A stretch of DNA of 64,000 bases, taken from assembly GCA_019894975.1 (NCBI GenBank), contig JAGXNO010000014.1:1-64000 (forward strand). Direction: 5' to 3'. Each line of letters begins with the position of its first letter. Position 1 is the first letter of the stretch. Positions 1 to 7,357 of the stretch are shown here, one piece after another. The notes beneath the pieces are model-generated. The model was not told the DNA's origin. It ran no database searches and saw nothing but the letters and a program-made list of their open reading frames with translations. Made by a program: the position numbers and the translations under genes. Source of the DNA: Promethearchaeota archaeon. Its GTDB lineage: Archaea; Asgardarchaeota; Lokiarchaeia; Sigyniarchaeales; SOKP01.

Positions 1-561
1 ATTATATTCATTACCAGTAACTTCAGTTATGAAATCTAGTAATTCCCAGAGCTGTTCTTTAATATATTTTTTGAAATATTCTTTTTGTCTGTTAGTAGTA
101 TTACTTACTACGTGTGGAATATCGATGGTAAAGTGGGGCACACCACCCATTCTCTCAGATTGAACTTGAAACCAATTAACATGTGTATCACATATTACAT
201 CGCTTGAAAGCATGAATGTTGGTTTTCTTGTACCACCTTCACTCATTTCAGCATTACTTAGCACGGCGCCAATGTTTGTTTTGAAATATGAGCATAAATC
301 ATACGAGTATCCTTGATCTTCAGCAAGTTCAATAAAGTTTTGAGATTTCTTCAGGGCTGCTGAAATCGTTGCTGAATTTTCTGGAAGCATTGGTTGAACA
401 CCCATAGAATATAAAAGTTCCACAGGTGTTCCTGCAGTTGCCCAAGCAGTTGGTGTTCCCTCTCGATGTGCTTGTTCAATTGCTAAAAAATGTCTTCCCA
501 TTTCATTCCTTAGTTTATTGGTTGCATTTAACATCTTGCCAGTTTTCTTCACTTTTGACAT
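1..561 (-). CDS. 2-hydroxyacyl-CoA dehydratase / benzoyl-CoA reductase-type subunit, 3' end outside window
   Basis: The first 187 codons of a protein of the HgdB/BcrC/FldB family (2-hydroxyglutaryl-CoA dehydratase D-component); the rest lies beyond base 1. Members bind a [4Fe-4S] cluster and either dehydrate 2-hydroxyacyl-CoA or reduce aromatic CoA esters. Cysteines that may be ligands are C90 (YDLCSYFK) and C124 (SSDVICDTH), both in segments typical of the family. The start is ATG at 561, with AAGGAG seven bases upstream. The stop of another family member lies 14 bases upstream on the same strand, so the two probably form the heterodimer of one enzyme in an operon. The substrate cannot be read from the sequence. 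No ATP-dependent activator (HgdC type) is visible in the window. Confidence 0.85.
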   Translation of the reverse strand, partial: MSKVKKTGKMLNATNKLRNEMGRHFLAIEQAHREGTPTAWATAGTPVELLYSMGVQPMLPENSATISAALKKSQNFIELAEDQGYSYDLCSYFKTNIGAVLSNAEMSEGGTRKPTFMLSSDVICDTHVNWFQVQSERMGGVPHFTIDIPHVVSNTTNRQKEYFKKYIKEQLWELLDFITEVTGNEYN

Positions 562-575
562 TTTCAATCTCCTTA

Positions 576-1613
576 TTAAATTATTTCTCGAAATGCTTCA
601 AATCTAGTTGTTAATTGATTATATGATTCTCTATTGTATTCCATCTCAACAAAAAGATACGGAATTTCTAACTCTTTAAATTTTTTATTAAAATATGGAT
701 GGGTATATAAAACGGGCTCACAAAATTTTTGAGCGATATTGATAACACCATCTACTTTATAAGTGTGTGCTAAATTCTTTATTATCTCGAATCGTTCATA
801 TGAGGGGAATTTAGTTGAGTAGATTGGCTTGTTTAAATGATATTTAGCTATAGCTTTGATAGGTTCTCCGTCTTCATCAATATTATCATGAAAATATTTA
901 GTTCCTATACATAAATCATCAATTACAATGTGAAAGCCAATATTTTCTAGAAATTGAATGAATTCTGTATCATCTATAACTGAACCTGTTAGTAGTACTT
1001 TTTTTAGCTTTTCATTCGGAAAAGGCTTTCTTTCACTTAAATCTTCCAACTTTGATCTAAGCTTTTTCAAGGCTTCATCTTTATCTGATTGTTGGACATA
1101 CTTAACTAAAGCATGAAGTTCCGAACTTTTTAATATCATTTCTTCTCGAAATCTTGAAATTTTTCTTAACAATCCCCTAATCTGATTCATTTTTTTTATG
1201 GCTTCACGAATTTTTTCAGATGAGATTTTTACATTAAATTTTTCTTCGATTTGTTTTATTAACTCGTTCATATCTTGAATAAAAAAATTTAATGAAGTTT
1301 CACTTCTTTTCAAAGGTGCATTCAAAAAGTATAGAAACTCTATATTCACGCATTCTAACCAAATATCAAACTCACGATTTGTGCAATCACATCCATGCGT
1401 TGTAATAACTCCTTTAATATCATTGTTCAATCCATTTATAGCCTGTTCAAGAATATTTCGTGCCCAGACACAATGAGTTGGAGGTACATGCTCATTTGCT
1501 TTATCTATTCCTATTTTTGGATTTCCAAAAAGTCTCACAGGTGTCATACCCGCAGCAAGAATAATCTCTTCAGGTGTATCGACGCAGGCGTCGAAATACG
1601 CAATTTTTTTCAT
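576..1613 (-). CDS. 2-hydroxyacyl-CoA dehydratase family subunit
   Basis: A 345-residue protein of the same D-component family as the downstream gene. Family features are the N-terminal segment IAYFDACVDTPEEIILAAGM, the cysteine segments PPTHCVWAR and THGCDCTN, and a late AQKFCEPVLY segment; these Cys are the likely [4Fe-4S] ligands. The length is a little below the usual 380-430 residues. An AAGGG stands six bases before the ATG. It is first in a two-gene minus-strand operon with the gene ending at base 1, consistent with the alpha/beta subunits of an anaerobic 2-hydroxyacyl-CoA dehydratase or a related CoA-ester reductase. The family is clear; the exact reaction is inference. Confidence 0.85.
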   Translation of the reverse strand: MKKIAYFDACVDTPEEIILAAGMTPVRLFGNPKIGIDKANEHVPPTHCVWARNILEQAINGLNNDIKGVITTHGCDCTNREFDIWLECVNIEFLYFLNAPLKRSETSLNFFIQDMNELIKQIEEKFNVKISSEKIREAIKKMNQIRGLLRKISRFREEMILKSSELHALVKYVQQSDKDEALKKLRSKLEDLSERKPFPNEKLKKVLLTGSVIDDTEFIQFLENIGFHIVIDDLCIGTKYFHDNIDEDGEPIKAIAKYHLNKPIYSTKFPSYERFEIIKNLAHTYKVDGVINIAQKFCEPVLYTHPYFNKKFKELEIPYLFVEMEYNRESYNQLTTRFEAFREII

Positions 1614-1718
1614 TTATATCCCTTATCTAATACTACTTCTTTTAAATTCTCAAGTATTTAAAAAAATATTTATTTGATGCTTTTATTTAATCCTTAATTT
1701 AACGATAATTTTGCTCTT

Positions 1719-1733
1719 AGGTGACCTAACGTA
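1719..1733 (+). promoter_or_regulatory. Shine-Dalgarno AGGTGA before a GTA codon
   Basis: AGGTGA (1719-1724) matches the core complementary to the 16S rRNA 3' end. The six-base spacer cctaac leads to GTA at 1731. This site decides the LSm start, because no conventional start codon exists in that frame before the middle of the fold. Confidence 0.6.
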
Positions 1734-2039
1734 AGCCAACCCACTGTATCGAGGACCTTATCAAAGGCTATATTAAAGCCAGAAGTAAATATTAAATTAA
1801 AGATTTGGAACACCTATTTAACGGGGAAGCTAGTTAAATTCGATAACTATATGAATTTAATTGTTAAAGATGCCAAGGAGATATATTTCGGTCGTGGGGG
1901 AAAACGCAGTAAAGAGCTAGGGACTGTAATGATCAGGGGTGCCAGCGTTATCTTTATTGGTCAGGATCGTGAAAGATTAGTTTTCCAAGGTGGTGCAGAA
2001 GAGGATTTAATGCATCGAGAAGAAAGTGAAGAGGTATAA
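1731..2039 (+). CDS. LSm/Sm-like archaeal RNA-binding protein with apparent GTA start
   Basis: An Sm-fold protein that would form a ring and bind U-rich RNA. Sm motif 1 reads [18 protein letters not shown] and Sm motif 2 reads [14 protein letters not shown]. The only ATG (1851) lies inside Sm motif 1 and would delete the first strands of the fold, so the true start is upstream. The open frame runs back to a TGA at 1722 and contains no ATG, GTG or TTG before 1851. A perfect AGGTGA at 1719-1724 is followed by six bases and then GTA at 1731, giving a 102-residue protein that begins [15 protein letters not shown] chose that start. A base error at 1731-1733 is the alternative. The L37e gene follows five bases later, a common archaeal pairing. 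Confidence 0.85.
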   Translation, partial: VSQPTVSRTLSKAILKPEVNIKLKIWNTYLTGKLVKFDNYMNLIVKDAKEIYFGRGGKRSKELGTVMIRGASVIFIGQDRERLVFQGGAEEDLMHREESEEV

Positions 2040-2044
2040 GGAAA

Positions 2045-2266
2045 ATGGGAAAAGGTACACCGAGTAAAGGAAAGAAGAATAAAGCAGCTAGTCATAAAAC
2101 CTGTCGTCGATGTGGTAATCACTCATACCATCGAAGAAAAAAGTTTTGCGCAAGTTGCGGTTTTGGAAGATCTGCAAAATTACGTCAATATGCATGGCGA
2201 AATAGAACTCGTCCGTCCAATGGTCATAAAGCTTTTTATATGAACAAGAAAAAAGTTAGAGCTTAA
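2045..2266 (+). CDS. rpl37e: Large-subunit ribosomal protein eL37 (L37e)
   Basis: A 73-residue, strongly basic protein with the archaeal/eukaryotic L37e zinc ribbon: CRRCG (Cys 20/23) and CASCG (Cys 36/39), followed by [17 protein letters not shown]. It begins [11 protein letters not shown] as in other family members and is full length. It binds 23S rRNA in the large subunit. It starts five bases after the LSm stop, so the two are almost certainly co-transcribed. Confidence 0.97.
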   Translation: MGKGTPSKGKKNKAASHKTCRRCGNHSYHRRKKFCASCGFGRSAKLRQYAWRNRTRPSNGHKAFYMNKKKVRA

Positions 2267-2399
2267 TCTACTGATTTTATTATAAATTCTTATTCTTAAA
2301 GTAGGAAGAGATATTATTAATTATTAAAATTTCAACTAGATATCTTTATATTTTTCATAGCTTATTTGAAATTAATACGAAACCAAATTTTGAATTTAA

Positions 2400-2774
2400 A
2401 TGAATAGTCTAAAAATTCAACATCTCAACAATGAATTAGATAAGTTGGAAGAAATCAGCGATATCATAGGGACTGCTATTGTAAACCGCAATGGGCTATT
2501 GATCGTTTCAAAATTACCAAGAGATATTGAAGATCGAAAATTTTGTGCGATGGCAGCGACTATGTTTGGTGCTATTGAAACAGCAGCATCAACATTGGGA
2601 AGTAATTCAGTCACTAATTTAACAGTAGAATTTAATGATTTTCAACTTATTATTATGGCTGCCGATGAACAAACAATTTTGGTTTCATTATTAAATTTAA
2701 ATGCTAATTTAGGTTTAATATTGATAGAAATTGAAGAAATAATTAAAAATTTAAAGAATACATTAAAAGAGTGA
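2400..2774 (+). CDS. Roadblock/LC7 domain protein
   Basis: A 124-residue single-domain protein of the Roadblock/LC7 (MglB-like) superfamily. It has an N-terminal helix, then GTAIVNRNGLLIVSKLP, the helical AAATMFGAIETAASTLG segment, and a hydrophobic strand ending in LLNLNANLGLILIEI. The fold dimerises; known members regulate small GTPases (MglB, Ragulator subunits) or act as dynein light chains. Its stop TGA overlaps an ATG at 2774 (ATGA), and the reading frame of the next gene, an E1-like protein, is entered nearby, so the two look translationally coupled. No GTPase is adjacent, so its partner is not indicated by context. Confidence 0.85.
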   Translation: MNSLKIQHLNNELDKLEEISDIIGTAIVNRNGLLIVSKLPRDIEDRKFCAMAATMFGAIETAASTLGSNSVTNLTVEFNDFQLIIMAADEQTILVSLLNLNANLGLILIEIEEIIKNLKNTLKE

Positions 2775-2780
2775 TGACAG

Positions 2781-3521
2781 ATCTTAACTGATAATCAAAA
2801 AGAGAGATATGCACGGCAAATTATCTCTCCAGAAATAGGAGAAGAGGGTCAAGAAAAGATTTCTAAGTTAAAAGTACTTCAGATTGGTTGTGGAGGATTA
2901 GGATCACCGTTTTCTATGTATTTAACTGCAGCAGGAATTAATGAATTGACTTTAATAGATAATGATACTTTAGATATATCAAATCTGCAAAGACAAATTC
3001 TTTATAATGAATCTCAACTTGGTGAAGATAAGGTTAATTCTGCGAAAGAGGTATTATCAAGACTTAATTCTGAAGTCAAAATTAACGCATATAAAGATTT
3101 TATAGATCAAAATTCAGTTAAGAAATATCTAGCCGAAAATAAATATGATTTCATTGTTGATTGTAGTGACAATTTCAAAACTAAGTTTCTAGTCAATAAA
3201 ATAGCATTGGAAAATAACCTAAGATGTGTTATTGCGGGAATCAAAGATTTTTATGGTCAAATTATAACAATAAATCCCAAGAAGTCTGCTTGTTATCAAT
3301 GTGTTTTTTCTGAACCTTTAGATACACCTCAAGGAGAGGGCCCTTTACCCGTTATTGGTGTGACTCCAGGCATATTAGGTACCTTACAGGCTTTGGAAGT
3401 AATCAAGACAGCTCTAGGGCTTCCGAATCTTGAAAATAAAGTTTTGATGGTAAATTTATTAGATTTAAGGTTTAACATAATAGATATTATTAAGAATGAA
3501 GCTTGTTTTTGTTCTAAATGA
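2781..3521 (+). CDS. ThiF/MoeB/HesA-type E1-like adenylyltransferase, start unresolved
   Basis: An ATP-dependent enzyme that adenylates the C-terminal glycine of a ubiquitin-like or sulfur-carrier protein. The nucleotide loop IGCGGLGSP is near residues 35-43. LIDNDTLDISNLQRQ, DCSDNFKTK and GTLQALEVIKT follow. Likely zinc pairs are ACYQCVF and CFCSK. The family N-terminus (LTDNQKERYARQI) is encoded in this frame, but between the stop at 2775 and the internal ATG at 2916 there is no ATG, GTG or TTG. Two readings fit: initiation at ATC 2781, five bases after GTGAT; or the ATG at 2774 with a one-base shift before 2787. The length (about 246 residues) is normal for MoeB. It could serve ThiS/MoaD-like carriers or the ubiquitin-like protein at 13191; nothing here decides. 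Confidence 0.85.
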   Translation: MLTDNQKERYARQIISPEIGEEGQEKISKLKVLQIGCGGLGSPFSMYLTAAGINELTLIDNDTLDISNLQRQILYNESQLGEDKVNSAKEVLSRLNSEVKINAYKDFIDQNSVKKYLAENKYDFIVDCSDNFKTKFLVNKIALENNLRCVIAGIKDFYGQIITINPKKSACYQCVFSEPLDTPQGEGPLPVIGVTPGILGTLQALEVIKTALGLPNLENKVLMVNLLDLRFNIIDIIKNEACFCSK

Positions 3522-3536
3522 TATTCAAGAAAAAAA

Positions 3537-3555
3537 GGGGAGATTTTAGGTCTCC
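3537..3555. terminator. Hairpin between convergent genes
   Basis: GGGGAGA, a seven-base loop TTTTAGG, then TCTCC lies between the convergent stops of the ThiF-like gene (3521) and the hexapeptide-repeat gene (3556-3558). The core stem is GGAGA/TCTCC. The position fits a shared termination or mRNA 3'-end structure; archaeal termination mostly uses T-tracts, so the role is inferred. Confidence 0.35.
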
Positions 3556-4117
3556 TTATTCTAAATTTTGTTCAAAAAATTGTTTAAATAACTGCCCTTT
3601 TTTAGAATAGAGTTTGGATGTTTTTGCACCTTCAAGTTTTCCTTTGTAAATCCCTTCTTTTTTTATCGACGCAGGAATTCCAACTGCCAAGCTTCTAGGT
3701 GGTATCTCCTTACCCAGAAGTACTGCTCCTGCTGCAAGTACTGATCCTTCACCTAGCTTTGAACGATGCAGTACATTTGATCCTATTCCAACAACGCAAC
3801 CATCTTCTATTGTACAAGGTCCGTGAATCATTCTGCTGATTGAAGTCAACTCTTCAAAGATTTGCATGATGACCTATAATACAATCGTTTCCTATGTTTA
3901 CATAACTTCCTGCTTCTATATGGATGGTAACATTTTCTTGAATACTTGTATTTTTTCCAATGTTTATTGAGCCCCAATCACCTCGAAGAATTGCTCCGAA
4001 CCAAACGTTAGAGTTTTCTCCTATAACAACATCCCCAATAATAACTGCTGTCGGAGCAATGTAGGCAGATTCATGAATATCAGGCTTTTTTCCTGTTTCT
4101 GGACTGGGTATAATCAT
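3556..4117 (-). pseudogene. Gamma-carbonic anhydrase-like hexapeptide-repeat protein, frame broken
   Basis: A left-handed beta-helix protein of the gamma-carbonic anhydrase/PaaY class. The 5' part (4117 to about 3857) reads SAYIAPTAVIIGDVVIGENS, the FGAILRGDWGSINIG metal-site region and IIGHHANL, then hits TGA. The 3' part (to 3556), one frame over, continues IHGPCTIEDGCVVGIGS to IPPRSLAVGIPASIKKEG. Family members run straight from GHxxxL to HGCTIxD. Here 28 bases lie between them (3829-3856), holding the TGA and a small TGAAG/CTTCA hairpin. The simplest reading is a one-base indel in the CTTTG run at the junction, giving nine extra residues. A 28-base insertion is the alternative. If intact, it would be a zinc/iron carbonic anhydrase or acyltransferase-like protein. 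Confidence 0.8.
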
Positions 4118-4260
4118 TATATTTCTTCACCATTCGGTATTATTTGAATCTGAAGAATTAAACCATCAATATTAAAGTTTTGAAAAAGAAAAGAAATGAA
4201 AAAAAATATAAATTAAGTATATTCTATTAGCATTCTTTAAATACTTAGTATTGTCACTTG

Positions 4261-4932
4261 TTATTCCTTTTTTTGTAGATTCATTTCTTCTGAAAAGTAT
4301 CTCTTAATGAATGCAGTTAAGAAATTTTTACCGATTAAATCAGCACCTCTATTTATTAATTCTGATCTAGAGATTTCAGCCTGATTATATCTATTCAGAA
4401 CATCTCGCAATTTTTCTAATTCCGGACCAAGATTTTTTGTTAAAAAATCTTCCAGGTCAGCAATCTTCTCCATTACAGCTTCAATTTTTTCTGAATATTC
4501 TCGGAGTAACTCATGAGTACTTTTCAAGTTATTAGATTTTACATTGATATCTTTTAAAACCTCTTTAGCAACCCATTCTTTCTTACTCATAGCCACGATA
4601 GTGATAAGATTGTTTCCTTCAGTCACTTTTTTAACCTTGATAATCAATGCAATTTCTTGCTTATCGTATTTGCCTTCAGCAAATCCCTTGACTCCTGTTA
4701 ATTCGGAATTAATTGGGTCCAACTCTGTTTCTACAATATGAAAATTATTCTGCCTTAATATAGAACTTACCTCGCTTTCGATTTGATTTAATGACATATC
4801 GTTTTCGAAGGAGATTTCTTTTGTTTTCATTGAATGTGTTTTTTCGTCGAAGATTTCTTTTGAAATTGCCTTTTGGATATTATAATCACAATACTGACGG
4901 GTTGATGGGACTTCTAATTTCCTTATTATCAT
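4261..4932 (-). CDS. Hypothetical protein with C-terminal helical segment
   Basis: A 223-residue soluble protein I do not recognise. Residues about 1-110 are mixed alpha/beta, with strands such as GKYDKQEIALIIKVKKVTEG and NNLITIVAMSKKEW. Residues about 125-185 are strongly helical and heptad-like (LLREYSEKIEAVMEKIADLE). The tail is ISRSELINRGADLIGKNFL. There are no cysteine clusters, nucleotide loops or membrane segments. It is a single gene between the hexapeptide-repeat gene and the TIR island, with AT-rich gaps on both sides. Confidence 0.65.
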   Translation of the reverse strand: MIIRKLEVPSTRQYCDYNIQKAISKEIFDEKTHSMKTKEISFENDMSLNQIESEVSSILRQNNFHIVETELDPINSELTGVKGFAEGKYDKQEIALIIKVKKVTEGNNLITIVAMSKKEWVAKEVLKDINVKSNNLKSTHELLREYSEKIEAVMEKIADLEDFLTKNLGPELEKLRDVLNRYNQAEISRSELINRGADLIGKNFLTAFIKRYFSEEMNLQKKE

Positions 4933-5042
4933 TTAGTATTACGCCGACGAATTAAAAATCGTTATGGATTATTATCCTAACTCAAATAACCAAGCAATAA
5001 AATAGAAAAAAATAAAAAAAATTAAAGTTAAAATTTACTCAA

Positions 5043-5285
5043 TTATTTCTCAATTCTTTTTTTCTCTTTCTTCTTCTCAAGAATTTCCTTCTCTAAATCT
5101 TCTTTGAATTTTAAAGCATAATCAGCAATACTTTTACATAAGTTTTCAAATTCCATAGGATCAAATTCTTGACCGAGTTCCCGATTCACGTTTAATTTTT
5201 CTAAATCTTCCCACCTCATATTAATGCCTAAAATAGGAGTAATTTGAATATTATGTTTACGCGCAAGTTTTATTTCTGAAGAAAT
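5043..5285 (-). pseudogene. C-terminal remnant of a TIR-domain protein
   Basis: An 80-codon open frame without a start, running from a TAA at about 5288 to the TAA at 5043. It reads SSEIKLARKHNIQITPILG, then MRWEDLEKLNVNRELGQEFD, and a charged tail. This aligns through its whole length with the last quarter of the TIR protein at 5955-6989 (KELRLGFKHNIQIMPILG, MKWEDLE, SRQFGKEFDSEEY). The start of the TIR domain, the membrane segment and the ectodomain are missing. A 45-codon hydrophobic frame overlaps its 5' side (5257-5394) and has no recognisable family. It is best read as a decaying paralogue. Confidence 0.75.
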
Positions 5286-5427
5286 TTAGGATGTCGACAA
5301 AAAATGCAGTTGATAATAATCCAAATCCATTAACGCCAAGATAAATAAACACAAAAACATAATATTCGAGAGATACTACATTATTAATCTGCATATTAAA
5401 GCTGAGGGGATCAGCTAAAATATCTTC

Positions 5428-5954
5428 TTAAAAAAATCTATTTTGCAATTGTGTCAATATTTGTCGCTCAAAAGAATCTTCAGAAAAAAGAGTATTATTC
5501 GGAAAGTCTTCTCTAAAGATGATTTTTGTGCTTGGTTGAGAAGTAACATCCTTAAACAAGTTGTCAGGAGATTGATCAGCAATAGCAAATCCAATCCCTC
5601 GGCTCCGATATTCTTTTAGTAAATCAGAGAATATTTTTGCTATCTGTTCTTTCATGATGAAATCCGCATCATCGCTGTTGTTGGTAATAGGTTTTTCTAA
5701 GATAGCGTGAGCCTAATCAATTAAAATCAGATATTTTAACTCCTCAGCTTCATTGTCTTTTGTAACTGATCTTACAAGTTGAAATATCGCATTCACAATC
5801 AGCATTTTCACAAATTTACTGCACATGGATAAATCAAGAAAAATGTTTTCACCATTCAACCAATCAATGACCCAACTTGGCAAATTCTCAGTGATTTTTA
5901 GTACGACATTCAGGACCAAAATCCCTACATTTTTAGATTTAGAAGCTTTTTTTG
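5428..5954 (-). pseudogene. C-terminal remnant of a HerA/FtsK-like (DUF87-type) ATPase with a nonsense codon
   Basis: Two open stretches in one frame, split only by a TAG at 5713-5715. Upstream is NGENIFLDLSMCSKFVKMLI and then ELKYLILID; downstream is AHAILEKPITN, EYRSRGIGFAIADQSPDNLF and TKIIFREDFPNN. The stop falls exactly in the Walker B DEAH, where GAG has become TAG (D-stop-A-H). The following strand-Q-P segment is the sensor region typical of HerA/VirB4/DUF87 ATPases. No Walker A part is present: the frame runs into the 3' end of the adjacent TIR gene at about 5955. Truncation plus nonsense indicates a dead gene. The original partner is unknown. Confidence 0.7.
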
Positions 5955-6989
5955 TTATTTAAGTTTTTTAGCTTTACTTGGTCTCTTCTTTCCCCGAATT
6001 TCTTCTTCTAAATCACTTTTCACTTTAATGATATAATCATATAATTCCTCACGAAATCTACCATATTCTTCAGAATCAAATTCTTTTCCGAATTGTCTAC
6101 TAATATCTAACTCCAAATCTTCCCATTTCATCTCTAAATCTTCCCATTTCATGTTTTCTCCTAATATTGGCATGATTTGTATATTGTGTTTAAATCCTAG
6201 TCTTAATTCCTTAACACAATCTTTTGAATCAATGGAATTCTGTGAAGAAAAGAATATTATTAGTTGACTCCGGGGAACTGTTTTATCCATCCAATCATCT
6301 ATATCTCCCACCATATCCGCCTCGCAATAATGAACTTTTGAAATCCCTTTCTGAGATTCTAAATATTTCACAAGATCACTGATTTGATATTTATCAAAAT
6401 CCTTCATAGCATGACTGATAAAAACTCGAATTCCTCTTCCTTTTATGCCCTTCCTAATAACAACAAGAGAAACAATAGCTGCTATAGTTATTATGGAAAT
6501 ACCTATTATTATAAAAAACCAAATATCGAAAGGAGCACTGTTAATAATTTTTTTTGTTATATTAACATCTTTCCAACTAATATTACCCATAGTATCATTA
6601 GCATAAAATCTGATTGTAACAGAACCTTCTGAAATTTCTTCCCAAACTGCTTCATCAATTACTCCTATTAAACTTGTGATCGATATATTAGTAACACCTC
6701 CATCTAATGTATACCAAAATGCATCTAAATTCCCATCAATGATGGTGATCTCATATCCTGGGGCACCTCCCCACTCCTGATTATGGGTTGGGACGTTGAT
6801 CGTAATTTCTGGCCCTAAAATGTCTTTTCTAACAGATATTTCCTCCCAGTTAATATTTCCTGCTGTGTCGTTTGCATAAAATCTAATAATTACTGTCCCA
6901 TTTAACATGTTAGCCCATGAGGTTTGACTTATCGACTTATTTATAGTAAAAGTTGTATTACTTACTCCATCATCAATTGTATACCACAT
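5955..6989 (-). CDS. Single-pass membrane protein with repeated ectodomain and cytoplasmic TIR domain
   Basis: From ATG 6989 the protein has 344 residues. Residues about 1-150 hold two beta-rich repeats with shared motifs WYT(I/L)D(D/G)G and IRFYANDT(A/M)GN. A transmembrane helix spans about 155-178 (WFFIIIGISIITIAAIVSLV), followed by basic residues. The TIR domain covers about 187-285: RVFISHAMKDFDKY, then DDWMDKTVPRSQLIIFFSSQ and SKDCVKELRLGF, with E261 at the position of the NADase glutamate in catalytic TIR domains. A charged tail ends the protein. MKWEDLE is repeated in tandem at about 280-293. The ectodomain once extended further: bases to about 7075 encode GVIFSIYDINGIDTMWY in another frame, and a 10-bp tandem duplication at 6982-7001 breaks it. 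The gene may therefore be a 5'-damaged copy. Confidence 0.8.
   Translation of the reverse strand: MWYTIDDGVSNTTFTINKSISQTSWANMLNGTVIIRFYANDTAGNINWEEISVRKDILGPEITINVPTHNQEWGGAPGYEITIIDGNLDAFWYTLDGGVTNISITSLIGVIDEAVWEEISEGSVTIRFYANDTMGNISWKDVNITKKIINSAPFDIWFFIIIGISIITIAAIVSLVVIRKGIKGRGIRVFISHAMKDFDKYQISDLVKYLESQKGISKVHYCEADMVGDIDDWMDKTVPRSQLIIFFSSQNSIDSKDCVKELRLGFKHNIQIMPILGENMKWEDLEMKWEDLELDISRQFGKEFDSEEYGRFREELYDYIIKVKSDLEEEIRGKKRPSKAKKLK
6115..6152. repeat. 21-bp in-frame tandem duplication in the TIR gene
   Basis: The minus-strand codons for MKWEDLE are repeated once, almost without base changes (copy 1 at 6115-6135, copy 2 from 6136). The paralogous remnant at 5043-5285 has a single copy (MRWEDLE), so the duplication arose after the two genes separated, probably by slippage. 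Confidence 0.8.
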
Positions 6990-7001
6990 AGTACCACATA
7001 G
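6982..7001. repeat. 10-bp perfect tandem duplication that shifts the TIR gene frame
   Basis: The unit TACCACATAG occurs twice back to back. Removing one copy would join IDTMWY to TIDDGVSN in one frame and extend the ectodomain by at least 25 residues. The next upstream in-frame stop (at about 7097) shows that the original 5' end is also gone. Confidence 0.85.
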
Positions 7002-7357
7002 TATCTATTCCATTAATATCATATATAGAAAATATAACTCCAGAAACTATAGTTAAAGTTGCGAATGACGACTCAATAGAATCCGTTATTATTTAATAGT
7101 TTTCAAATTTACTATTGTAATTCTCTTATTATTGTTTAAAACATAAAATAATGTCTTTACAGTTAATCGGTCCTGGAATAATACATTGTTAATATAAAAA
7201 ACTTTTGAAATTACAAATTTGGTAATGTATGCAAAATTAGATATTTAAAATAAAATTTATCAAAAATCACTTGTAAAAAATAAGTAATAAATAGAATAGT
7301 ATTTTAATAATAATTTAACCAATCAATCCATCTTTAAACAATTAAGGGCAAATAGAA

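Noticed and set aside
1851..2039. LSm protein starting at ATG 1851
   Set aside because: This start would remove the first half of the Sm fold, including part of motif 1. The upstream in-frame sequence is clearly LSm-like.
5257..5394. 45-residue hydrophobic open frame (MQINNVV...) as a membrane gene
   Set aside because: It overlaps the TIR remnant, has no ribosome site and lies between two pseudogenes; chance frame is more likely.
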